Below are positions 15,001-30,000 of a stretch of 64,000 nucleotides of DNA, piece by piece (position 1 is the first letter of the stretch; each line of letters opens with the position of its first letter). Source of the stretch: CAUZFZ01 sp963579025 (GTDB taxonomy: Bacteria > Planctomycetota > Planctomycetia > Planctomycetales > Planctomycetaceae); contig CAUZFZ010000013.1 in the NCBI GenBank assembly GCA_963579025.1, positions 1-64,000 of the forward strand, written 5' to 3'. The position numbers and the translations under genes are program-made. The notes beneath the pieces were generated by a model that worked only from the letters and a program-made list of their open reading frames with translations, was not told where the DNA came from and searched no databases.

Positions 15001-18000
15001 GGGCGCCGACGCGATCGAAGCCAGTGACGGGGCGGATCTCTTTACGCTGACCGCCGGGAATGAAGGCACCGTGCAGGTCGGCACGGTCACGGCGACGTAT
15101 CTGAACGTCGAATCGCTCGATGGCCGCGGCGGAGCAGACAGCTTCACCGTGCAGAGTGGCGGAACACTCAGCGGCCTGCTGAACGGTGGTGCGGACGCCG
15201 ACGTGCTGACGGGGTCCGATGATGCAGAAACCTTCAGGATTGCACCTGGAACTCCTAATGCAGGCACTCTGGAGAATGCTCTGACGGCGGCGAGTCCGGA
15301 CGTCACGTTCTCCAGCATCGAAAACCTGAACGGCGCGGACGGCAACGATACGTTCGACATCAACGCGACACTTGACGGCAACATCGACGGCGGTGCGGGT
15401 GCCGACCGCTTCGACATCGATGCCAATGTGAACGGGAATGTGCTGGGTGGCGCGGGCGACGATGACTTCTTCGTGGCCGTGAATGCTGTAGCGGTGATCA
15501 GCGGCAACCTGGACGGCGGCACGGGCTCGAATGATTTGACACTGGATGTGCCACAGGGCTCAATCACGGGGACGGTCTCGAATGTCAACGCCGACCTGAT
15601 GTTCGACGGCACGGCGATGGACGATGTGATCACTGTGGGTCTGGACGGAGCGGGCACGCTGACATTCACGCGTGTGACGGGCGCGACGACGGTCACGCGG
15701 CCAGTCTTTGTGCAGGGTGCGAACGTGAATCTGAGCGTGGCGGTCGACGCCATGGCTGGCAACGACACGCTGATTGTGGATTACACCAACGGCGTGTTCT
15801 CCTCGGACATCACGTACACGGCGGGCGGGGTGCAGGCGGTGCTGGCCGAGTCGAACGAACTGCAGATCATCGGTGCGGCCGCGGGTACGACGGTCGGAAG
15901 CTACAGCCCGGGCCTGCTGGATCCGGGCAGTGCGAGCTTCGGCACGGGCGTGGCCGATGCCGCGGACAACACGATCACGGTGACAGGTCTGCGTGACGAC
16001 TTCGCGGCCACGGCGGTGGAGATTCGGGACTTCGATACGGTGAGCATGGCGTCGCCCGGCAGCGTGGATTCGGTGACCCTGTCAGCGTCGACCGGTGCGG
16101 TCAGTGGTGACGGTGCGGTGCTGATCAGCGGGACGACCGACGGGACTGGTTATCAGGCCCTGAGCGTGGTGAACAGCGGCAACGTGAGTCTCGATCTGGG
16201 TTCGTCGGATGGTTCGGCGGCGACGGGTCAGGACACGGTCAACATCGAGAACGGTGTGCTGCAGGCGACGACCGGCCTGCAGACGCTGACGGTCGAGACG
16301 GGGATCGGGAACGATACGGTCAACCTGCGAGAAGACAGCTATCTGAATCAGGAGGAGGCGTCTCTGGGTATGGCCGGCGTCGGGAGCCGGCTGGTGCTTG
16401 ATCTGGGGACGACGGGCACGGACATCGTCAACGTGGACGTGTCGGCCTCGCCGAACGACGTGGATGTGATCGACCTGGACAGCAGCCTGCTGGGTCTGAG
16501 AGTGGACGGTGGGGACGTGGGGACGGTGAGTTTCGTCGCGGCGGGTCAGAACACGCTGCAGGGCGACACGGTGAATCTGACCGGTCAGGACGGCGTGGAT
16601 AACCGGTTCGACATCAGTGGCCGGATCACGGGTGGTCAGACGACGGTGACCGACACGGATACGACGACGGACTCGGACACGGTGGTGGGTCCGAATGTGG
16701 TATCGCAGTGGGACGTGAGCGGTTCGCGTGCGGGCAGTATCACGGGCGGCAGCGTGACGTACACGGGTGTGGAGAACCTGGCAGGCGGCTCGAACTCGGA
16801 TCAGTTCATTCTGGGCGCGACGGTGACGGTGGCCGGTTCGATCTCCGGCGGTGCCGGCGGGACCGACCGGATCGATTACAGCAACCAGTCGGGTCCGGTG
16901 TCCGTGGACCTGACGGGCGTGGTGGCGGGTGCGGGCTTCTCGGGGACGGCGTCGAATGTGACGGACGGCTTTGTGAACATCGACGCGTTCAGCGGGACGA
17001 CGTCGGCGACGGACAGTCTCAGTCAGTCGATCGAGAATGTCGGGACGGTTCCTCAGACGGGGACGTTCACACTGGCGCCGGGTTCCGGGATGTTCGATTC
17101 GGGTCTGGTCGGCGGGACGACGCTGTCGTTTGCGAACTTCGAGCAGTTCACGGGCGGTGCCGCGGTGGACACGTTCAACGTCAATGCGGATCAGACGAAC
17201 GGCGTGTTGAATGGTGGTCAGGGGAACGATGTGTTCACTCTGGCTTCTGACGTGCAGGTATCTCAGATCAACGGCGGTGACGACGACGACACGGTCACTC
17301 TGAGTGACGGGGCCTTCCCGACGACGGGCGTGGACCTGGGCACGGGGGTGGACACGCTGAGCTTCGGTGGCGCGACACCGTCGACGACGGGTCGTCGCGT
17401 GGCCCTGAGCGGTCAGGACGCGGTGGACGGTTACGACGGGGATGAGACGCTGCTGGGCTTCTCGATCGACAGCGTGAACGTGCTGCTGGGCGGGAACGGT
17501 AACGACGAACTGATCGGTGTGCCGAATCAGGATTCGCGGTGGACGATCGACCTGGCGGGCGAATACCGGGACGCGGGGAACACGCGGACGCTTGGTCTGG
17601 GCAGCATCGAATTGCTGACCGGTCAGGCGAATGCGGACGACTCGTTCGAGTTCGGTGCGAATCCGGATCGGGACGTGACGCTCAGCGGCGGTGCGGGCAC
17701 GGACACGGGCAACGACTCGATCGAATCGAACGATGCTGCGGCCGGTTCGAGTTACTCGGTGACGGGTGCGGATCTCGGGACGGGCGTCACACGGAACGCG
17801 GTCGGGACGGCATTCAGTGTGTCATTCAGTGACGTCGATGATCTGATCGGTGGGACGGGCGCTGACACGTTCAGCTTTGCGAACGGGAGCAGCCTGAGTG
17901 GTGCGATCGACGGCGGCGGGAACAGTGACACGCTGATCGGCGACGCAGACGGGAACACGTTCGCGGTCACCGGTTCGGACGCGGGCAGTCTGGACGCGGG

Positions 18001-21000
18001 GACGACGCTGGGCGGCGGCTTCACGAATGTGGAGAACCTGACGGGTGGTATCGGTCAGGACACGTTTACGGTGACGGCGGGTGGTCTGAGTGGTTCGATC
18101 AGTGGTGGCGGCGCGGAAGATACGGTGACGGTCGCGGCCGGCCTGACAGTGGGTGGTGCGATCGACGGTGGAGCGGCGAACGATCAGATCACGCTCAACG
18201 ACGGCGTGCAGGTGAGCGGTGGAGTGAGCGGCGGCGACGGTGACGATCTGGTCACGCTGGCCGGTGACGCGAACGTGGTGGCGAACCTGACGGGCGGTCT
18301 GGGGAATGACGTGTTCGTGCTGGGCTTCACGGCGACGGGAGCGACGCTGGCGGGCACGATCGACGGTGGCGGTCAGGTGAACGACGAACTGCGTGGCGGC
18401 AACGCGGGTTCAGTGTACCGCATCACGGGCAACAACAGCGGTGTGGTGCAGAGCCGGGTCACCAGCTTCACGGGCATCCGGAACCTGACGGGCGGCACGG
18501 GTGCGGACACGTTCCGCTTCGAAAGTGGTGTGCTGGGCGTGGCGGGCACGAACGGTCTGGTGACGGGCGGCGGCGGCGCGGACGTGCTGGAAGGCAGCAA
18601 TGGCATCGACACGATCACGATCACCGGCGCGAACGCAGGCACCATCGTGGTGGGGGCGTTCCCGACGCTGGCGACGGACTTCGTCGCTGTCACGACGGTC
18701 AACGGCCGGTCGGGTAACGACAGTTTCGTGCTGCAGGACACGGCGGCCCTGTCGGGTCTGGTGGGCGGTTCGGGTCTGGATACGCTGACGGGTCCGGCCG
18801 CTGGCGCGGCGTTCGCGCTGCCCGCCAGTGCGACGGACGCCGGAACGGTGACCGTCGGAGCGGCGGCCACGCCGTTCAGTCAGATCGAGAACCTCAGCGG
18901 GGCTGCGGGTGTGGCCGACACGTTCGTGCTGGGCGATGACGCCACGCTGACAGGTAACCTCAACGGCGGCGATGCGGTCGGACCGAATACGCTGATGCTC
19001 AACGACGGGGCGCGAGTCCTCGGCCAGGTCCAGAACGTCGATGTGATCCTGAATGCTCAGGGCTCGAATGCGGACGACGACTTCATCGTGTCGGTCAACG
19101 CCGCGGGCCGTCTGCAGGTGCAGATCGACAACGGCACGACGACGACGGTCAGCGAATACTTCGTGCCGGGTGCGGGTCTGAATGTTGAGCTGCAGATCAG
19201 CGCGGACGCGGGATCAGACACGCTGACGGTGGATTACAGCAGCGGTGCTGCCGGCCTGCTGCCTCAGACGATCGTGTTCAACGTGGATGTACTGGATACG
19301 CCCGGTGACGGTGACGCGGTCGATATGGGCGTCGACAGGGTGCGTCTGCAGGGAACCGGCGGCGCGGCTTCGTTCGGCGGTCTGGATGCACAGGGTCGTC
19401 GGGAGTTCCTGACCGACGGGACGAACAGTGTGTTCGTTGCGACGGCGACGGGCGTGGCGTTCCCGATCGTGGAAGTGGAGAACCAGTCATCGTTCATGTT
19501 CGTGAGTGACCAGACAACGGACGATCTGGAACTTGACGATGTGGCGTCGACGGCACTGGGTAACCGTCAGGGTCTGTCGTTGCGTGACGACAACAGCAGT
19601 GGTGCGTCGCGTCACGAGACGATCCATCTGGTGGATGTGGGTGCGGTGACGATCGATCTTGCGACGGGCGATCAGACGAATGCGAACTCGGATACGGTGA
19701 CGATCCTGGACGGCGCGTTGAGCAACAGCATCACGGGTGCGACGCTGACGAGTCTGAGCATCACGACGGGCGACGGTGCCGATACGTTCGTGGTGTCCGA
19801 GAGCGACTACCGTAACTTTGCGACCAACGCACTGGCGACGACTCTGGACCCGGGAGCGGACGCGGACACGCTGCAGGTGACTCCGAATGTCGGTGGCGTG
19901 ACGGAAGTGACGCTGTCGAACGGCCAGTTGCAACTGGGCGGTGCGGGTGGCGCGGGGACTCTGGGGAGTATCACGCTGGTGAATACGGCGACGTCGTCGT
20001 TCGAGTCTGCTGTGCTGAGTGACGGCGGATCGAACTCGACGACGTACGACCTGAGCGGCTGGACGACCGGTCGATCGTCGACGGTGACGGGTGGCGCGAA
20101 TGCGGCTGGCGACACAGTGGTGGGCCCGAACGAAGTGTCGACGTGGGACCTGACCACGCGGTCGTTGTTGAGTGCTCAGAACACGACGCTGACATACACG
20201 GGTATCGAGAACGTGGAAGGTGGGAATGCGAACGACACGTTCAACTTCACGAACGCGGTGGGGACGAGCCTGACGAGCGTTGACGGGGGAGCGGGCACGG
20301 CGAACACGCTGAATCTGACGACGCTGACGAGTCCTGTGGCGGTGGTGCTGACGGGTCTGGGAACGACGACGGGGTTTGCGGGAACATTGGATGCTGGCAC
20401 GGGGACAGTGACGGCCGCATTCGACAATGTGACGGCGATTGATGCTCCGGCTGGCGTGACGGACTCCCTGACGGGTGCGGATCTGGGTGCGACGTGGACG
20501 ATCGGTGCGACGGCTGACACGTACGTGTCTGGCGGTCGGACGCTGAACTTCAGTGGCTTCGACGCGATCAGCGGCGGTGCCGAGGTGGACGCGATCGACG
20601 TGGATTCGAGCCGTGCGATCGCGGTCTCGGGCGGTGCGGAAGCCGACGTGATCACGCTGGGCGCGAACGTGATTCTGACGGGTGCGATTTCAGGCGATGA
20701 GGACAACGACACGATCAGTCTGGGTGATAACGCCGCGGTTGCCGGTGGTAACAATGTCAGCGGCGGTGCTGGCGATGACACGCTGGAACTGGGCTTCCAG
20801 TCATCGATCAGCGGTCAGGCGATCGGCGGCACGGGTGTTGACACGCTGCGTTACACGAGTGGTTCGACGAGTGCGACGGTAACTCTGACGGCCTTGAATG
20901 CGACTCCGGCGGACGGTTTCGACGGTACGGCGACGGGCGTGACTGGTGGCATTGCGGCGTTCTCCGTGTTCACCGGCAGCGGTTCGACGACCGACGCGCT

Positions 21001-24000
21001 GGTGACTCAGATTGCCGCGAATGCTGTGTGGACTTTGAACACGGCATCGAACACGTACGCGATCGCGGGCGGCACGGCGACGTTCAGTGGCTTCGACAGC
21101 GTGACGGGCGACGACGTGGCTGCGGATCAGTTCACACTGGCGACGGGTGCGGCGGGTGCTGGCAATGTGACGATGCTGGCTCTGGACGGTGCCGCGGGCG
21201 CGGGTGCGAACACGCTGGTCGGTAACGATTCGGTGAATGCGTTCACGATCGACGGTGGTGACAGCGGGACGGTGCAGATCGGTGCGTTGAGTGCGACGTT
21301 CGCGAATTTGGAGTCTCTGCTGGGCCAGGGCGGTGCGGACACGTTCACGTTCGGTGTGGGCGGGACGCTCTCGGGCGCGGTGGCGATCAACGGCGGAAAT
21401 GAAAGCGACACGATCACGGGCGACACGACGGGCAACGTGTTCGTGGTGACGGTGGCGGATAATCAGGGCACGGTCGACACGCAGGCGTTTGTGTCGGTGG
21501 AGAACCTGACGGGCAACAGCGGCGTGGATGCGTTCACTCTGGATCAGCGTCTGGGCGGCAACGTGAGCGGCGACGGCGGTGCGGACACGCTGACGCTGAC
21601 CGCCGGCGGCAGCATCGGCGGGAATGTGCTGCTGGATGCGGGCGCGGACGTGGTGTTGCTGGCGGCGAACACGAGCATCGACGGTGCGCTGGACACGGGC
21701 GCCGACGACGACCAGATCACACTGAATACCGGCGTGGTGATCGGTGGCGGTGCGGCTGGCGGTGCCGGTCTGGATGCCTTCCTGATCAGCGGCAGCGTGA
21801 CATCGGCTCTGTCGGGTGGCAGCGAGGACGACACGTTCACGCTGGCGGCTGGCGCGAGTGTGACGGGCACGATCGATGGCGGCACGGGCAGTGACGAACT
21901 GGCCGGTGGCGCCACGGCGACGACGTATCAGATCAATGCGGCCAACAGCGGTCTGCTGCAGGTGACGGCCGGTGGCGCGATGCGGGTGAGTCAGTTCACG
22001 AACATCGACGTGCTGACGGGCGGTGACGGCGTGAACGACACGTTCCTGTTCGGAGCGACGGGCAGCCTGACAGCCGGCACGATCCGCGGCGGCACGGGGA
22101 CGGACTCGCTGATTGGCAACGGTCAGAACAGCACGATTGTGATCGACGGCGCCAGCAGCGGTACGATCAATCTGGGCAGCGTGGCGTTCGAGGGTCTGGA
22201 AGCGGTCGACGGCGGCGCGGGAGATGACACGTTCACTGTGGCGAACACGGGCAGCATCGCGACGCTGATCGGCGGCGACGGCGTGGATGGGCTGACTGGT
22301 TCGGACGATGCCGAGACATTCAATGTGACGACGCCGGGTGGTGGCACGCTGGTCCGTGCGGGCTCGAATCCCACGACGGTGAACTTCACCACAATGGAGA
22401 ACCTGAACGGCCAGGGCGGCGCGGACGTGTTCGACATCGACGCATTGCTGACCGGCAGCATCGACGGTGGCGCGGACGGCGACACGTTCAACATCGATGC
22501 GGATGTGAACGGGAACGTGCTGGGCGGCCTGGGTGACGACAGTTTTGTAGTCGCGATGAATGCCCCAGCGGTCATCGGCGGGAACCTGGACGGTGGCGCG
22601 GGCACGAACAGTCTGATGCTGGACGTGCTGCAGGGCTCGATTACGGGGACGGTCTCGAACGTGAACGCGGACCTGGTGGTCGTGGGCACGGCCATGGACG
22701 ACGTGATCACGGTCGGTCTGAACGCGACGGGCACGCTGACGTTCACCCGGGTGACGGGCGGAACGACGCTCACGCGGCCGGTGTTCGTGCCGGGCGCGAA
22801 CGTGAACCTGAGCGTGACGGTCGACGCGCTGGCGGGCAACGACACGCTGATCGTGGATTACACCAACGGCGTGTTCTCCTCGGACATCACCTACACGGCG
22901 GGTGTACCGGGTGCGCTCGAGTCGAATGAACTGCAGGTCATCGGTGCGGCCGCGGGTACGACGGTCGGAAGCTACAGCCCGCGCTTGCTGGATCCGGGCA
23001 GTGCGAGCTTCGGCACGGGCGTGGCCGATGCCGCGGACAACACGATCACGGTGACAGGTCTGCGTGACGACTTCGCGGCGACAGCCGTGGAGATTCGAGA
23101 CTTCGACACGTTGACCGCGACGACACCCGGCAGCGTGGACTCGGTCACCATCTCGGCATCGACCGGCGCTGTCAGCGGTGACGGTGCGCTGCTCATCGGC
23201 GGTGCGACCGACGGGACCAGTTACCAGGCGGTGTCGCTGGTCAATGTGACCGGCGTGATCATCGACGCGGCCGCTGCGGACAGTGCTGGCTCCGGCGTCG
23301 ACACGGTGACTATCAACGACGGTGCCCTGCAGGCGGCATCCGGTCTGATGAGCCTGGATGTGCGGACGGGCAGCGGCAACGACGTCGTCAACCTGAACGA
23401 AGACAGCTATCTGAACCGGGAAGGCTCACTGGGCCTGGTTGGCGCGGCCAGTCCGCTGATTCTCGATCTGGGCACGACCGGTACGGACGTGGTGAACGTC
23501 AATGTGTCGGCGTCAACGAACGTGGTGAACGAGATCGTTTTGGGAACCAGCACGCTGGGTCTGACTGTGGACGGCGTGGCTGCGGGTACGGTCAGCTTTG
23601 TGTCGACCGTCGGCAGCCAGAATACGCTGGCGGGCGATTCGGTGACGCTGACTGGTCAGAACACTCAGGACAACCGCTACGACATCAGTGGCCGGACGGA
23701 CGGTCAGACAACAGTGACGGATCCGAACACGACGACAGACTCGGACACGATTGTCGGTCCGAACGGTGGTGCTCAGTGGAATATCAGCGGCAACCGGGCC
23801 GGTTCAATCAGCAGCGGCAGCGTGACCTACACAGGCATCGAAAACCTGACGGGTGGCACGGGCAGCGACCGGTTTGTGTTTGCGAATGGCGTGAACGTAC
23901 CGGGTATGGTTGACGGCGGGACCGGTGCGGCGGACGTGCTTGATTTCAGTCTCGAGACAACAGCCGTTCGGGCTGTGACGCTCACCGGCGCGACGACGCA

Positions 24001-27000
24001 GGGCTTCAGTGGAACGTCCACCGGAATCGGTAGCGGGTTTACACAGATCGACGAGATCGTGGGCACATCGATTGCGGTCGCCATGAATTCCCTGGGCGAT
24101 TCGCTGACGGCCCAGGTCGACAACGGTGTCGGTGGTCAGTTTGGCGGAGCATTCACACTGGCCGCGGCCGGCAGTACGTACGTGGTCGATCCGACGGGCC
24201 TGAACGTCAGTCTGGCGTTCCGCAACTTCGAAAACCTGACCGGCAGTGATGCAGTTGACACGTTTACGGTGGTGAATGGTGTGACCGCCGACCTGCAGAG
24301 TGGTGCGGGCGCGGATGCCGTAACTCTGAATGCGGGCGCGGTGTTGAGCGGGCAGATTGATACCGGAACCGAGGACGACACGATCAGTGTCGGCAACGGC
24401 GCCAACCTGACGGGCGCTATTATCGCCGGTCCTGGTACAGACACGCTGGACCTGTCGACCTGGACGACGTCGCGACAGATCACGCTCACCGGTCAGAACG
24501 CTACCGATGGCTATGACGGTGGCGAAGACCTGCTGGGCTTCACGGTCACCAGCATCAACGCCATCAACGGCGGCACACAGTCCGACCGATTGACCGGTGC
24601 TGGCCAGGCTGCCACGTGGATTCTGGACACGGCGACCACGACGGTCTACCGCGACTCGGCCAACACGCGGAGCCTGAACTTCCAGAGCTTTGAAGACCTG
24701 CGTGGCAACGGCGGATTCGCCGACCTGTTCCAGTTCGCCGACGGCGCGACTCTGGCCGGTGGTCAGATTGATGGCGGTGTTGGTGTGGGAATCGATGTGC
24801 TGGCAGCCAACAATCTGGGTGCGGCGTTCCAGGTGAGCGGGCTTGATTCAGGGACGCATACTCCGTCAGGCCTGGCCGCGTCCACGTTCCTGAACATCGA
24901 CTCGTTGACCGGTGGTGGCGGGATTGACTCGTTCGCCTTCACGAACAGTGGCCAGTTACAGGGTGCGATTGATGGTGCCGGTGGCAGCGATTCGCTGACC
25001 GGCGACAACGACGGCAACGTTTTCCGCGTGCAATCGACCAACGGTGGTGTGCTGCGTCAGTCGGACGACGTGACCGCAAAGATCGGCGGTGGCTTCAGCA
25101 ACATCGAGAATCTGCTGGGCGGCACCGGGTCGGATTCGTTCTTCGTAACAACGGCCAGTGCGAGTCTGACTGGCAGTATCTCGGGCAGCGGTGGTGACGA
25201 TCAGGTCACTGTCGCGGGGAACCAGGTCGGCGGAACGATCAATGGTCAGGGCGGAGCTGACACGATCACGCTGCAGACGGGGGCCGTTGTGGGCACGACC
25301 GGTACGGTCGGTGTCTCGGGTGGAGATGGCGATGATGTTGTCACACTGGCCGGTAACGTCACGACGAACATCGACGGCAACCTGGGTAACGATACGTTTA
25401 CGCTCGGCACGACAGCCATCCTGAATGGCACGATCGATGGTGGCAGCAGCGCGACGGCCAACGACGGCCAGACCGGAGACGTGATCGAAGGCGGCGACGC
25501 CGCAGCGGTGTACCGGATCAACGGAGTCAATGACGGCGTTCTGGACGGCCGGATGAACGGCTTCTTCGACGTCCAGAATCTGCGTGGTGGAGCCGCAGCG
25601 GATACGTTCATCTTCGAAGCCGCCGGTCGGCTGGGTGTTGGTGGTGCAACGGGCACTGCCGGCGTGATCGACGGTGGCGGTGGCGGGGACCTGCTGCAGA
25701 CGAGTGACACCAACGACTCCGTCACAGTGAGCGGGACCGATGGCGGTGACACTGTGGTCAACACGCAGATCACGACTTACACATCGGTCGAAACGGTCGA
25801 CACACGCAATGGCGATGATTCCTTCTTCCTGACCAACAGCAGCGTGGTAACCGGAGCTCTGAATGGTGGGACAGGCAACGATGCCCTGACGGCCGCTCCC
25901 GGAGACACGACATTCAACGTAACAGCGGACAATGCGGGCGACGTGACAGATGCCGCGACCGTGGCTGGCTTCGCCAGTATCGAAAACCTGCTGGGCGGTA
26001 ACGGCGACGATACGTTCAACTTTACCGGTCCGTTCGCGCTGGCTGGCGACGTCAACGGCGCCGGCGGCAACAACGTGCTGAATCTGCCGGGCGGAGCAAC
26101 CGTTGGTGGAACGGTTCAGAATGTGCTCGTCAATCTGACCGTGAACGGCACCGCCGGGAACGACACATTCCTGGTCGAAATCAACAGCGCAACGGGTCAA
26201 CTTCACGCCGTCGTCAACGGAACACCGATTCCGTTCTTTACTCCGTCGATTGTCGGTCTGCAGATCGTGCTGACGGTGAACGGTCTGACTGGTGCGGATC
26301 GACTGACGACTGATTACTCCAGCGGCACGCTGCCGGAGGACATCACGTTCAACGTCACGGACGCCAATGACAATGTGCGGATTATCGCGGCGAGTGCCGC
26401 GACCAGTGTTGTCGAGTACGAACCCGTGCTGGATGCCAATGGCCTTCGCGTCGTGACGGTCGATGGCAGCGAGCAGCACCTGAGTATGTCGCCGACAATC
26501 GAGATCGATAACGCTCGTGACTTCGACTACACAAGCCCGGGTGCGGCTGACGTATTGACCTTCGCGGCGGCGACAGCTCCGCTGAGTTCACTGGGCGCCG
26601 TCCAACTGTCGGGAACCAGTGGCGGGACTCCGGTCGAAATGATCTTTGTGACTGGCGTGACAAACGCCACATTCGATCTGGCGTCACGCGATCTGCTGGG
26701 CTCTTCAGTGGACTCCGTCACGTTCAGTAACGGGGCGCTGCGCGGCAGCAATCAGCTCGACAATCTGAGCGTTACGACCAGTGGCGGTGCCGACACGATT
26801 CGTCTGGAAGAAACCAGTTACCTTGATGCGGCTAATGGAAACGGCATCCTGACGGTTAATGCTGGTGGTGGAGTGGATCGTCTGGAAGTGGCTCCAGCGG
26901 CGGATGTGGCTCTGATCGACCTGGACGCCACTGGTGTGTCACTGGGCTCCAATCCGGCGGCGGCAGCGAATCTGGGTACTGTCACACTGGTCGGCCTGGC

Positions 27001-30000
27001 GAACGAGAATGCGAGCCTGACAGGTCAGGGTGGCAATACGACATTCGACCTGAACGGCGCCGCGGCTCAAGCAACCGTCGATGGTGCTGGTGGCACCGAT
27101 ACGTTGCGTGGACCGGATCGCAATGTCACGTGGAATCTGCCGGGTGCCGGTGCGGGTACGGTGGACACGTTCCAGTTTACCAATGTCGACAATCTTGTCG
27201 GCGGAAGCATGAACGACCAGTTCCTGTTCGCCGACACGGCTTCGGTGAATGGCTCGATTGACGGTGGCGCGGGGAGCAGCAACACGCTCGACTTCACAGC
27301 CTTCGCGAACAGCCGCACGCTGACGCTAACGCTGGATGGTTCGACAGTTGGCTTTGCCGGTGTTGATACATCCGCGGCGAACCAGGCGATCGGTAACGGC
27401 TTCGACAACATCACACAGATCAACGCCAGCTCGAACGCCGCAGCCACGGACACGCTGAACGCTCAGCCCGATGATCGCGCCGACGGATCGGTTCTGGACG
27501 GGACCTTTGCGGTTACGACAACCAGCGCGAGCTACACAGCCACGGCAACGGCGGGGGTCCGCAACCTGACGGTTATCGGTTTCGAAGCGCTCAATGGCGG
27601 AGCGGGCGATGATGTGGTCAACGTGAATGGGGACGTGACGGTGGCCGTCAATACGAACGGCGGCGACGACGCTGTCACGCTGGCTGCCGACGTCACGTGG
27701 TCTGGTCCGCTTGACCTGGGCGACGACAACGACGCGTTCACACTGAATGCCGGTGCGACCTTTAATGGCAACGCGACCGCAGGCGCTGGTGACGATGTCA
27801 TTACGCTCAACGATCAGGCCACGACCAGTAACGGGGTGGTCATGGGTGGCGGCGGAAACGACACGCTGAGCTTTGGTACGTACGCCACAGCTCGCATCGT
27901 GGCCTTGACCGGAACGACCGTCGACGGTTTGAGCGGTACGGAAGCGGCTCTCAACGGCGGTGCACCGAACGCTGGATTCACAGGGATCAACACGCTGACC
28001 GGCGGTGCCGGTCGCGACATTCTAACCGGTCTGGCGGCAACCGCCGCGACCTGGCGGATTGATGCAAACAGCCGGTTCACCGACGGCGCCAACGAGCTGT
28101 TCTTCAACAGTGTCGAAGATCTGCGTGGCGGCAGTGCGAACGACGTGTTCGTGTTCGGACTGGGTGCGACGCTGGCGGGTGGCGCCATCAACGGTGGCGG
28201 CGGCAATGATCTGCTGATCGGCAACGACGACGTTCTCGGATCGCAGTTCACGATCGACGTGCTGAATGCCGGTACGGTCGCGGTGAACGGTCTGGCACCA
28301 AACACCTTCAGCAATGTCGAATCCTTGAGCGGCGGTGCGGCGGCCGACACGTTCACCTACGCAAATGCCGGACGACTGGACGGAACGATCGACGGCGCCG
28401 GTGGTACGACCGATACGCTGATCGGTGACAACAACGGCAACGTCTTCGACCTGACCGCAGCCAATCGCGGCACACTGACCGAATCGGACGCGTCTCCCAA
28501 ACTGACCGAGTTCCTGGGTGTCGAGAATCTGGTGGGCGGTGGCCTGAATGACAACTTTACGATCGACTTCAATCTGTCCGGCGGAGTGGATGCGCGGGCC
28601 GGAGTCGACACAGTCACGCTGGCCGACGGCGTGGTCATCGGCGCTGCTGGTGTCTTGACGGGCGACGGTGCGGACATAGTGACGATTGGGAATAACGTCA
28701 CGGTGGCTGGCGCTGGAGTGCAGACGGGATCCGGCGACGACGCGATCACCGTTTCGGGTGTTTTGATCGGCGGCGTGGATGCCGGAGCCGACATGGACAC
28801 CATCACGCTCAGTGATACCGACTCGGCGGTGAATGGCACGCTGATTGGTGGTAACGGCGTTGATGAGCTGATCGGCCGTGCTACGGCGACCACGTGGACC
28901 ATCAGCGGCGGCAACAGCGGCTCGCTGATTGATACGGGCAGTGGCATCACGATCGTCACGGCGTTTCAGACGTTTGAGCGTTTGACGGGTAACGACGCTG
29001 TCGCCGATGTCTTCCGCTTCTCGTCTGGTGGTGACATTACCTCCGGCACAATCGACGGTGGTTCTGGTTTTGGTGACCGCCTGGAAGGCGATGGCTCGGC
29101 GAATGCCATGGTCATCAGCGGAACGAATTCGGGTACGTATGACGCGGTTCCCGGCGACTCGCAGTTAGTGGTGTTCACGGACATCGAGGGTCTGGACGGC
29201 CGCGGTGGCGACGACTCGTTCCGCTTTACGGCCGCGGGCTTCCTGCGTGAACAGCTTGACGGCGGTACCGGCAGTGATGCCTTGATCGCCGCGGACGATG
29301 CGGCCGAGTTCTTCCAGATCAACAGCGCGAATTCCGGCAATCTGTTCGACACGGCGATCGGCACGGATCGACGGACGGGAACGGCACTGGGTGCCGCGGA
29401 CGGATTTGTCAGTATCGAGAACCTGACCGGCCTGGGCGGGGACGATGTGTTCGACATCGATGCCGACATCGGCGGAACGCTGCTGGGCGGTGGGGGCGAT
29501 GATACGTTCCTTGTTGATGGCAATGTGGGCGGCGATCTGGACGGCGAAGGCGGCGAGAACATCCTGACGCTGGGTGCCGGTGTCTCGATCGCTGGACAGG
29601 TCAGCAATGTCAGCGTTGTTCAGAATATCGGTGCGCCGGTGAACGGTGTGGCGGACACGATCGAGCTGCGTCTGAATTCAACGACAGGCGGGCTGGAAGC
29701 GATCATCAACGGCGTGATCAGCTCGTTCTTCATTCCGACGGGTCTGGACCTGACCATCAACGTCCCGGCCACGACCGACGATCTGTTCCTGACCGTGAAC
29801 AACGCGAACGGCGGTCTGATCGATGGCGACATCAACTTCACTGGCGACGTCACGACAGACGATGACCTGAACGTCATTGGAGTGGGCGACCTTTCTGAGC
29901 TGGTGACGTACGTGCCGAATCTCGCGCTGAACGCGGCCGGCACGATCAACATCAGCGAACCCGTCACGGGTGAATCTCAGGTGGTGACGTTTGAGGAAGC

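Noticed and set aside
24956..26479. Open frame of 507 codons on the minus strand
   Set aside because: Same cause as the other antisense frames; no start signal or recognisable domain.
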